From the NCBI GenBank assembly GCA_025210775.1, contig JAOARB010000020.1, positions 124,001 through 188,000 on the forward strand: DNA of 64,000 bases, in the 5' to 3' direction. A program made the translations under genes and the position numbers. This document shows, piece after piece, positions 45,901 to 52,550 of this stretch. Source of the stretch: Prolixibacteraceae bacterium (lineage in GTDB: Bacteria > Bacteroidota > Bacteroidia > Bacteroidales > Prolixibacteraceae). The first letter of the stretch is position 1. Each line of letters starts with the position of its first letter. Under the pieces are notes generated by a model. The model saw only the letters and a list, made by a program, of their open reading frames with translations, did no database searches and was not told the DNA's origin.

Positions 45901-48768
45901 ATTTGCTAAATCATTTCGAGTAATTGTGTTATTTTTAATATCATCTGTTGTAACAGCACCATCAAGTATCTTGTCGGAAGTAATTGCATTATTATTAATA
46001 GTAAAATATCCGGTACCATCCATTGTTGCATCTCCATGAATTGAAGCTCTGGAATTTCCAGCACTAGTTCCATCTGTTCCAACAATAATCTCGCCTGCCA
46101 ACATTCCACTAATTTTTGAAAGAACGACAGCGCCTTCTTCAATTTCATTCTCATTGATCACACCATTGCCCAATTCAACATCTGTAGCTTTTAATAATGG
46201 AGTATTTACTTCATTAGTAAAATATGCATTACCTGTGCTGTTAAATCTTAGACCTTTATCTTCAGTCCCATATCCAATCTTATTACTTCCTAATTGGAGT
46301 TTTTGTGTTGCGACATGATTTCCTAAATTATCTTTCAGTTGAGACAAATCTACTGTGGTACTACTTCCTGAAATAGACAAATCAGTTCCTGTTAATGTTA
46401 AATTCAAAAGAGGAGAAATATCAACACCTATTCCATTTGTAATATTCACATTCGATCCATCTAAATAAAGGTTTTGAGCATATTTACTTAAATTTACAGA
46501 GCTGTTATCATTAGTAAGAACTAACTGATCACCAATTAATTGCAAATCTTGATTGTCACCAGATAAGATAGTAGATAAATCAATACTAGTAATTCCTCCA
46601 CTAATACTTAAAGTTGTACCAGACAATGATAATTCTTGGTTATCCGTATTATCTAAATACTTACTTAAAGATACCAAAGAACCACTCTTAGAAATATACA
46701 ACTCATCACTACTATTCAAACTTATTGTCTGTTCATCTGTATCATCCAAATATTTAGATAAATCAACAGGAGAAGCGTCTGAAGTTAATGAAAGTGTATT
46801 CCCTGTTAAGGAAAGGTTTTGAATTGTCGAATTTGCTAAGTTCATAAAATCGACACTATTACCATCTTGAATAGATAATACAGTCCCGACTAAAGTCAGA
46901 TTCTGATCATCAGTATTATCCAAATACTTAGTTAAATCAACTCCAGTTGGATCATTACTTAACCTTAGATCATTTCCAACTAAACTTAAATCTTGTTCAT
47001 CAGTATTATCTACATACTTAGATAAGTCAACAGTAACATTACTCTTAGTTAAACTTAATACATTCGCTGAACTTAATGTAACATCTTGAATCTCATCAGT
47101 AATAAGGTTGGTAATATTTACTTCTTCCCAGACAGAACCATTCCACATTAAAATAACACCATTAGTCCCTGTTGCTCCTTTAAGCTTCTCATAACTTATA
47201 GCATTATCTTTTATAACCATATTGCCATTCTGGTCTAAAGAAACATCTCCATGAATAGACGTACTTACCCAATGACTACCATTACCAAGTAAGACATGGC
47301 CTGCATCAGGATTGGAGATCATCACTTCACTAATATCAGATAAAAATGATGTAGATTTATCAATCTGAGCCCAAGTATAATCTCCAGCTTGTGCAGTTAT
47401 CATACCTTTTCGTCCGAAAACAGAATTAACATCATTCGAATTATTAACTCTTTCCCATTCAGCACCATTATACAATACCCAGTCACCTGGAGCAAAATCT
47501 ATAGGACCAGAACCTAAATCTTGAGTACCTGCTGATGCAACAATATAAAAATCACCTTTTACACCTATTGCATTTGATATCAAAGGTATATTTTGTTGGG
47601 CACTCCATGTACCATCATAATTTAAAACACCTCCAATACTACTTGGGACCCATACACCACCATCCCATTTAAGATAACTATCCGTACTTGCATTCATGCT
47701 CGCAATCTTACTTCCTGTTACCTGACCATCGCCAATTTTTGATGTTAAGACAGCACCATCATTAATTTTCGATGTAATAACTGCATTATCTTCTAATTTA
47801 GAACTAGAGACAGCTCCATTGTCAATTTTATCTGCTACAACAGAATTATCTTGTAACTTATTTGTCGAAACAGAGTTATTCCCTAGAGTACGATTTGTTA
47901 CAGCTCTATTACGTATCTTACTTGAAGAAACTGAATTGTCTTGAAGTTTACTAGTCGAAACAGAATTATCTTGCAACTTATCTGCGGAAACAGAATTTGT
48001 TCCAATTGTCCTATTTGTAACAGCCCTATCTTGAATTTTATTAGAAGAAATAGCATTATCTGCAATTTTAGATTCCGTTACAGAATTATCTGCTAACTTA
48101 TCTTCATTAATCGCATCATCTTCAATCTCAGCCCTATTAATACTTCCAGCAAGTAAATTAATTTCACCAGTAACGGTAACTTCATTACTAAAAAGGACGT
48201 CGCCATTACTTGTTATTGAGATACCTTCATCATCCCCGTCTCCACTAATAAAATGAGAAAAAAGAACAATATTTTTACTGGCTTCATGGTTACCCATATT
48301 ATCCTTTAATGGAGCTAAATCGACACTATTGCCGGGATTAATTGTTAAAACTGTTCCCTGAAAATCCAAGGTCTGAGCTCCAATAGTACCAGTAGGCAAA
48401 TGTACAAATCCTCCTCCTTTGGATAAATAAATCGTATCATTAGAGATACGTAACACTTGAATTTCGTTGGTAGGATCCGAATCATTATCATTTATATTGG
48501 CCCCTAAAAGTTCCCATTTTGTTCCATCATAATAATAGAATCCTGACTGATCATTCTCCTGAAATACCAACAATCCTTTGGCCGGATTGGTTATAGCATC
48601 TCTCTCCCCTTTCAGCATCTTAGGAATTAATAAACCCTTGCTATTAGATCTTATCTCTAATGCAGCACTCTCATCTGGAGTAAAATTGGAAGAACCTATT
48701 CCAACACTTTGTCCTACAACCTTAAAGGTCATAAATAAGAGAAAAATAAACACTAAAAAACGTTGCAT
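42910..48768 (-). CDS. Giant secreted tail-fibre-like protein with tail-collar C-terminus
   Basis: A 1952-residue secreted protein, Ser/Asn/Asp/Thr-rich and acidic, built like a phage tail fibre. Signal peptide MQRFLVFIFLLFMTFKVVGQ. In order: an N-terminal module of the form ALEIRSNSKGLLIPKM... NPAKGLLVF...YYDGTKWE (about 35-90); a decapeptide-repeat stretch (about 211-356); a domain containing VFGRKGMITAQAGDYTW (about 450); a beta-repeat stretch (558-817); a second copy of the set decapeptide/VFGRIGVITAETGDYTW/beta repeats (925-1477); three further xLEVxSTTxGFLxPRMT modules (about 1540-1820); and from about residue 1819 a phage tail-collar-like domain (GSIQPFMGTTIPDGWMLCDG, LPDLRGVFLRG, RALGSYQDDELKAHSHTY, ending NYIIRVK). 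It has no sorting domain of its own. First gene of the operon. Likely a trimeric or fibrous surface appendage; the host target is unknown. Base use matches its neighbours; no prophage genes adjoin. Confidence 0.88.
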   Translation of the reverse strand: MQRFLVFIFLLFMTFKVVGQSVGIGSSNFTPDESAALEIRSNSKGLLIPKMLKGERDAITNPAKGLLVFQENDQSGFYYYDGTKWELLGANINDNDSDPTNEIQVLRISNDTIYLSKGGGFVHLPTGTIGAQTLDFQGTVLTINPGNSVDLAPLKDNMGNHEASKNIVLFSHFISGDGDDEGISITSNGDVLFSNEVTVTGEINLLAGSINRAEIEDDAINEDKLADNSVTESKIADNAISSNKIQDRAVTNRTIGTNSVSADKLQDNSVSTSKLQDNSVSSSKIRNRAVTNRTLGNNSVSTNKLQDNSVVADKIDNGAVSSSKLEDNAVITSKINDGAVLTSKIGDGQVTGSKIASMNASTDSYLKWDGGVWVPSSIGGVLNYDGTWSAQQNIPLISNAIGVKGDFYIVASAGTQDLGSGPIDFAPGDWVLYNGAEWERVNNSNDVNSVFGRKGMITAQAGDYTWAQIDKSTSFLSDISEVMISNPDAGHVLLGNGSHWVSTSIHGDVSLDQNGNMVIKDNAISYEKLKGATGTNGVILMWNGSVWEEVNITNLITDEIQDVTLSSANVLSLTKSNVTVDLSKYVDNTDEQDLSLVGNDLRLSNDPTGVDLTKYLDNTDDQNLTLVGTVLSIQDGNSVDFMNLANSTIQNLSLTGNTLSLTSDASPVDLSKYLDDTDEQTISLNSSDELYISKSGSLVSLSKYLDNTDNQELSLSGTTLSISGGITSIDLSTILSGDNQDLQLIGDQLVLTNDNSSVNLSKYAQNLYLDGSNVNITNGIGVDISPLLNLTLTGTDLSISGSSTTVDLSQLKDNLGNHVATQKLQLGSNKIGYGTEDKGLRFNSTGNAYFTNEVNTPLLKATDVELGNGVINENEIEEGAVVLSKISGMLAGEIIVGTDGTSAGNSRASIHGDATMDGTGYFTINNNAITSDKILDGAVTTDDIKNNTITRNDLANGIVNGSKIANSSVGTNKIVNNAVTTSKLANSSVTAAKLNPMSANTDEVLKWNGSVWDPAPIAGTLEYEGVWNPVTNTPTLDNSDSGIIGKYYVATQDGSVNLGSGSILFNSGDIVLGTSVGWSKISSSNAVATVFGRIGVITAETGDYTWDQIDKNVSSISDIADVNASNMNSGNVLISDGSKWRSRNVSGDVTITQDGIVSISSAAVTNDDLAINSVDNSKIEDHTITYTKLQNAVGGNGTVLVWNGASWVETTFNSVEGDSDSTNELQDLNLTGDELSLSNSSAMVDLSKYLDDTDDQNLGLVGSLLSISDGNSVDLSGLIGTDNQELSLTGNTLNITGSPVGVDLSKYVQNLSLDNMTNLLSISDGNNVDLSDYKDNTDNQDLELVGNELRLTNDVTTVDLSKYEDNTDAQTLSLTGHDLSISNGNTVDISIADNQDLSLAADVLSLSRDATTVDLAVYRQNLSLTSTSLAISGGNSIDISSIDSDDQTLSFSGTNLSIIDGNSVDLTSLKDNLGNHTATQNIALGSNWLSNDGTAKGIAINSVGDVDVNKQLLVEELLTANSDVHILGVTSIGASTVAASSILDITSSTKGILIPRMTTTQRDVIPNPTKGLLVYNTSVNQFSYYDGTAWENIDSHSGMGNHTATQNIQLDGNYLSNDGDNEGLTIDNSGNLTVHQNTNLVGDVMVGTGTINPSAAFEVNSTTKGFLLPRMTQVEREAINNPSEGLIVYDTTLNTPFSYNGTMWVSIDPDNATWNTTGNSSVNESTDFIGSTNAADVVVKAQNLEVMRVTKDSRVGIGTAGSAIETSAKLEVKSTTQGFLPPRMTTAQRNAIINPAIGLVVFDTDKNNLYLFTGIWTEIGVPIGSIQPFMGTTIPDGWMLCDGSTFSSAQYPQLMNVLGSTNLPDLRGVFLRGLDNGKGYDSGRALGSYQDDELKAHSHTYIDNSSSNDNRTGGGPNNVTINASNQSKTTNSTGGSETRPKNVAVNYIIRVK
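42913..43312 (-). other. Tail-collar-like domain of the fibre protein (sub-feature)
   Basis: Encodes residues about 1819-1952 with the phage tail-collar pattern: IGSIQPFMGTTIPDGWMLCD, then SSAQYPQLMNVLG, LPDLRGVFLRG, AHSHTY and ETRPKNVAVNYIIRVK. In phages and R-type particles this domain lies at the fibre tip or near the baseplate. Confidence 0.85.
43315..43475 (-). repeat. Last copy of the 'xLEVxSTTxGFLxPRMT' module in the fibre protein
   Basis: Encodes a module with LEVKSTTQGFLPPRMT, AIINPAIGLVVFDT and LYLFTGIWTEI. The same layout occurs at the start of the protein (48500-48690) and at about 43645-43810 and 43985-44145, four copies in all. Confidence 0.75.
44340..45100 (-). repeat. Second beta-repeat block of the fibre protein
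   Basis: Tandem units of 24-30 residues of the form DNTDxQxLSLxGxxLSISxGNxVDLSxY, about nine copies, ending with a LKDNLGNHTATQNI segment. Matches the block at 46320-47095 in layout. Confidence 0.8.
45790..45995 (-). repeat. Second decapeptide-repeat block of the fibre protein
   Basis: About seven units of ten residues such as DGAVTTDDIK, NNTITRNDLA, NSSVGTNKIV, NNAVTTSKLA, NSSVTAAKLN. Pattern: [ND]xx[IV]TxxK[IL]x, as in the longer block further upstream. Confidence 0.8.
46320..47095 (-). repeat. First beta-repeat block of the fibre protein
   Basis: Tandem units of the form DNTDDQNLTLVGTVLSI and QDGNSVDF..., closing with VDLSQLKDNLGNHVATQ. Length and order parallel the block at 44340-45100, as expected from an internal duplication. 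Confidence 0.8.
47701..48138 (-). repeat. First decapeptide-repeat block of the fibre protein
   Basis: About fourteen tandem ten-residue units, for example DNAISSNKIQ, DRAVTNRTIG, TNSVSADKLQ, DNSVSTSKLQ, DNAVITSKIN, DGAVLTSKIG. The period is strict, with a small hydrophobic at position 4 and Lys-Ile/Leu at 8-9, consistent with a repetitive beta-solenoid or trimeric fibre shaft. Confidence 0.85.
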
Positions 48769-49133
48769 AGTCTTACATATTAAATAAAATAATTACTGTT
48801 TTCATACAGCAGATATTAACGATACATTGTAAGAACATTCAAAGACAATATTTAGTTCATTTTTACTTTTATTCGTGTTTATAAATATTCATTATTCTAT
48901 TTTAATCAAGAAGAAAAATAGGATAAATCTATTGATAATATTAGATTAAATTTCATATCTAAAAAGAGACTAAATCGAATAAAACATTAAAATTACTTGA
49001 ATCTAAATTCGATACTTTTATTACTACGTTCACAAAACACAAACAGCCCCATATCAGAAACAGAAGAAGAAATAAGATCTATTTTTATTTATGCAACTTG
49101 TTCCTATAAAAAAAAGTGAAACAATTACCTCTA
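48769..49133. other. Upstream region of the fibre operon, no gene
   Basis: AT-rich and without a convincing frame. The nearest -7-like sequence on the minus strand is TGTCTTTG (48841-48848), which misses one consensus base. I cannot name the operon promoter with confidence. Confidence 0.4.
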
Positions 49134-49171
49134 AATGAAAAAAGCCTGTTTCAGAAGACGAAACAGGCTCA
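49134..49171 (-). terminator. Terminator of the tricorn-like protease gene
   Basis: Perfect 10-bp stem AGCCTGTTTC / GAAACAGGCT with a 7-base loop; on the minus strand followed by six T. Confidence 0.9.
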
Positions 49172-49196
49172 ATAATCATAGTTTATAAATCAATAA

Positions 49197-52100
49197 CTAT
49201 TTGGATTTATTTGGGAATTTTGGAATAGATGGAGTCTCTGGAGAATGTTTCTCGATCTGTTTCAAAATAACTTCAACCGCTTTATTCAATTGGGCATCTT
49301 CTCCCATAAACTCCTTATAAGGGTCATTCTCTACAACAATATCAGGTTCCACACCATGTCCTTCAATAATAAATTTAGAACCATCATTAGCAAAAGGAGC
49401 ATAGGATGGAGTTACAATATGACCACCATCAACACAAGTGATATAGCCAGAATAACCAACGACACCACCCCATGTACGAGTACCAATCACTGTTCCCAAT
49501 TTATTCTTTTTAAATCGATAAGGGAAAAGGTCTCCATCAGATGCAGAATATCCATTACATAAAAGGACTTTAGGTCCGACATGCGTTCCAACAGGACTGA
49601 CACTACCCTCTTTTTGGTTGGTATGCATCGTATAAAAGGTAGGTGTTCGTTTTAATCTTTCTGTAATCATTGGAGAAACATTTCCTCCTCCATTAAATCG
49701 GTCATCAATGATCAAACCTTTTTTGCGCAACTGAGGATAATATAGACGTGCAAACATATTTAAGCCACTCGGTCCCATATCTGGGATATGAATATACCCA
49801 ACCATGCCATTGGACGCTTTATCTACTTTTGCAATATTATCCTGAACCCAATTATAATAATATAGTTCATCTTCGCTTGCAATTGGTTTAACCAATATTT
49901 CTCTAGAATCTTTTGCAGAAGGCACAGAATTAACATTTAATATAACCGTTTTACCTGCCATTCCGACCAATGCTTGATAAATAGAACCCAAAGAAGAAAT
50001 ATCGTGACCATTTACAGAGACAATATAATCCCCCTCTTTAACATTTAAACCAGGAGCCATCAAAGGAGATTGAATATTCTGGTTCCATTCTGGAGATTTT
50101 AATAATTTTTTTATTTGAAAATAGCCTTTCTGAGACTTCTCAATCTTAGCTCCTAGATAACCACCATATATTCTATCAGGTTCTGGATGTTTTCCATTTG
50201 CAGAATAGGCATGACCGACATTTAACTCTCCAATCATTTCACCTATAACAAAAGTTAGATCTGATCTATGAGAAACATAAGGAACCAAAGCTTCATATTT
50301 ATCATGTATTTTGTCCCAATCCACTCCATGCATATTTCTTGCATAGAAATAATCTCGCATTTGTCTCCAACACTCATTATAGATTTGGTTCCATTCTTTA
50401 CGAAGGTCTAACCATCCTGTCATTTGAGACAAGTCCACTGTTTCATCCATTTTAACAGGAGAGGTCATTTTAGAAAGCACCTTTATTTTGTTATCCTTTA
50501 GGATCATAAAATGCTTAAGATCGTAAGAAGCCGTCCACATAAATTTACCTAACGCAGTCTCCTTCTTCTTCTCTAAATCATAAACATAAGTATTATATCC
50601 AGTTCCCGTTTTTGCTCTGTTATAGTATACACGCATTCCATCGGATGCAATATTCCAATAATATCCTGATTTTACAGGCAGATAAACCATACGTTCAGAA
50701 ATATTAGAAAAATCTATTTCTACTGAAATAGGATCTAATTCTTTTTCTTTCGTTTTATTCTGTATATCAGATGCGACTTCTACTACATCATTTTTTAGTT
50801 TAAAAGGAGAAGGCACTTTTTTATTTAGTAGGAACATACAAATATTTGACATATCCACATAAGCATGGTTCCATTCGGTATAACTATAAGTCGGATTAAA
50901 CGTTTGGTTTGTTGTAAACAACAAATAGTTTCCGTCGGTACTAAATACTGGATTCCCAACTTCAGTCCAACCATCTGTAATAAATTGAGTCTGCTTACTC
51001 TCTAAAGAATAAATAGCGATTCTATCCATAGGGTGATTAGGCATAGTAAATGAGATCCACTGTCCATCAACAGACCAATTATAATCCTCTATCACACGAA
51101 TATCAGAATGGATTACAAGTTGTCGTTTTTTTGTTTTTAAATCGATGTAATAAAGATTATTTTGTTTATCTGTAAAAGCTATCTTTGATCCATCATTAGA
51201 CCACTTAACACCATAAATGTATGTTTTCATTTTAGGGGTAAGACAACGCTCTTTACGACCATCTAAATAGGAGATCCAGATACGAAATTCACCATCCTCA
51301 TCAGAAATATATGCATAAGCATCTCCTTTAGGAGACCATACAGCATCTCGATCATTTGCACCAGAATTGTTAGTTAAGTTATATGTCACCCCCTCTTTTA
51401 CAGGAACAGAAAAGAGTTCTCCTCTTGCAGACAATAGTAATCTATTTCCTTTAGGTGAGATATCCGCACCACTAATTTCCTTGTCATATGTATGCCAAGA
51501 AGTACGAGCATAAATTTGATCATTTTGTATCTCTACAGGGATTTGATGACTTTTATCACTAGCTAAATCATAAGTCATCAGATATCCTCCTTTAGTAAAA
51601 ACAATATTCTTATTATCAAACCCAGGGAATCTAACATCATAGTCTTCAAACTGGGTTAACTTTTTATCTTCTTTTGTTTTTACGTTATAGACAAAAAGGT
51701 TCGTCGTTCTATCACGATCAGAAAGATAATAGATTTTGTCACCAATCCACATTGGAATAATATCTTGGCTGTCATTCTTTATAATTCTTTCCACGTCGCC
51801 TTTCTTAGAATCAAAAATCCAAATATCATCGGCCATACCTCCCTTATAATATTTCCAAGTTCGGAATTCTCTAAAGACTTTATTCATGGCCAATTTTGTA
51901 CCATCTGAATTATATGAACAGAATCCTCCAACATGTAATGGAAGCTGCTCAACCTCTTTAGATTCTATATCGACACTATACAATTGGCCAGTAAAAGCTC
52001 CACCTGTTTGCCAGCGAGATCTAAAAATAACTTTTTTGCCATCAGGAGTCCATCCCATAACAATGTTATTAGGTCCCATTCGATCACCAACATCATCTCG

Positions 52101-52427
52101 TTTAAGTGTTGGCGTAAAAGTCAATCGGACAGGAACACCTCCATTAGAATCCATTAAATAGACCTCCGTATTTCCATCATATTGGCCAGTAAAAGCCAAC
52201 TGTTTGCCCGAAGGTGAAAAGTGAGCAAACATCTCATATCCAACATCAGATGTTAACTGTCGAGCAACACCTCCATCACGTGTCACTGAATATAAATTTC
52301 CAGCATAAGTAAAAACGACCTGATTATTATAAATATCAGGGAATCGCATTAAGCGAGCTTCTCGTGCAAACATTGCACCTAACGAGATGCAAAAAAAGAG
52401 TGTCAAGAAAAGAAATCTTCGTATCAT
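49197..52427 (-). CDS. Tricorn-like S41 protease with beta-propeller and PDZ domain
   Basis: Secreted tricorn homologue of 1076 residues, expected to degrade peptides or unfolded proteins in the periplasm or outside. Signal peptide RRFLFLTLFFCISLGAMFAREA; then beta-propeller blades (residues about 30-540; LTSDVGYEMFAHFSPSGKQLA, NLYYIDLKTKKRQ), a linker/C1 domain with the catalytic histidine His739 (GELNVGHAYSANG), a PDZ domain (about 800-860; LNVKEGDYIVSVNGHDI), and the S41 core with the Ser-Asp pair Ser963-Asp964 (NGYSASDGDLFPYRF), matching Ser965-Asp966 of Thermoplasma tricorn. The gene is divergent from the GH18 gene. Confidence 0.93.
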   Translation of the reverse strand: MIRRFLFLTLFFCISLGAMFAREARLMRFPDIYNNQVVFTYAGNLYSVTRDGGVARQLTSDVGYEMFAHFSPSGKQLAFTGQYDGNTEVYLMDSNGGVPVRLTFTPTLKRDDVGDRMGPNNIVMGWTPDGKKVIFRSRWQTGGAFTGQLYSVDIESKEVEQLPLHVGGFCSYNSDGTKLAMNKVFREFRTWKYYKGGMADDIWIFDSKKGDVERIIKNDSQDIIPMWIGDKIYYLSDRDRTTNLFVYNVKTKEDKKLTQFEDYDVRFPGFDNKNIVFTKGGYLMTYDLASDKSHQIPVEIQNDQIYARTSWHTYDKEISGADISPKGNRLLLSARGELFSVPVKEGVTYNLTNNSGANDRDAVWSPKGDAYAYISDEDGEFRIWISYLDGRKERCLTPKMKTYIYGVKWSNDGSKIAFTDKQNNLYYIDLKTKKRQLVIHSDIRVIEDYNWSVDGQWISFTMPNHPMDRIAIYSLESKQTQFITDGWTEVGNPVFSTDGNYLLFTTNQTFNPTYSYTEWNHAYVDMSNICMFLLNKKVPSPFKLKNDVVEVASDIQNKTKEKELDPISVEIDFSNISERMVYLPVKSGYYWNIASDGMRVYYNRAKTGTGYNTYVYDLEKKKETALGKFMWTASYDLKHFMILKDNKIKVLSKMTSPVKMDETVDLSQMTGWLDLRKEWNQIYNECWRQMRDYFYARNMHGVDWDKIHDKYEALVPYVSHRSDLTFVIGEMIGELNVGHAYSANGKHPEPDRIYGGYLGAKIEKSQKGYFQIKKLLKSPEWNQNIQSPLMAPGLNVKEGDYIVSVNGHDISSLGSIYQALVGMAGKTVILNVNSVPSAKDSREILVKPIASEDELYYYNWVQDNIAKVDKASNGMVGYIHIPDMGPSGLNMFARLYYPQLRKKGLIIDDRFNGGGNVSPMITERLKRTPTFYTMHTNQKEGSVSPVGTHVGPKVLLCNGYSASDGDLFPYRFKKNKLGTVIGTRTWGGVVGYSGYITCVDGGHIVTPSYAPFANDGSKFIIEGHGVEPDIVVENDPYKEFMGEDAQLNKAVEVILKQIEKHSPETPSIPKFPNKSK

Positions 52428-52477
52428 AAAAATATTTTTTAATAAAAAAAGAACGAAGAATAGGACATTGGTTAGGT

Positions 52478-52485
52478 CAAAAATA
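52478..52485 (-). promoter_or_regulatory. -7 element TATTTTTG of the tricorn-like gene
   Basis: On the minus strand an exact TAnnTTTG match 50 bases before the ATG (52427). No clear -33 element. Confidence 0.45.
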
Positions 52486-52520
52486 ACAGATCTAATCGTT
52501 CCGTATTCTCATATAAAAAT

Positions 52521-52528
52521 TATATTTG
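52521..52528 (+). promoter_or_regulatory. -7 element TATATTTG of the GH18 gene
   Basis: Exact TAnnTTTG match 22 bases before the TTG start at 52551; the transcript start near 52535 would leave a short leader, which supports that start. Confidence 0.45.
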
Positions 52529-52550
52529 TCGACCAATTCAAAAAAAAACT

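Noticed and set aside
42910..48768. Prophage or R-type tail island around the fibre-like gene
   Set aside because: No capsid, sheath, baseplate, tape-measure, integrase or lysis genes adjoin; the protein has a signal peptide and T9SS neighbours.
51886..52161. Frames antisense to the tricorn-like, fibre and gyrB genes
   Set aside because: They follow the codon pattern of the genes on the other strand and show no start signals or family motifs.
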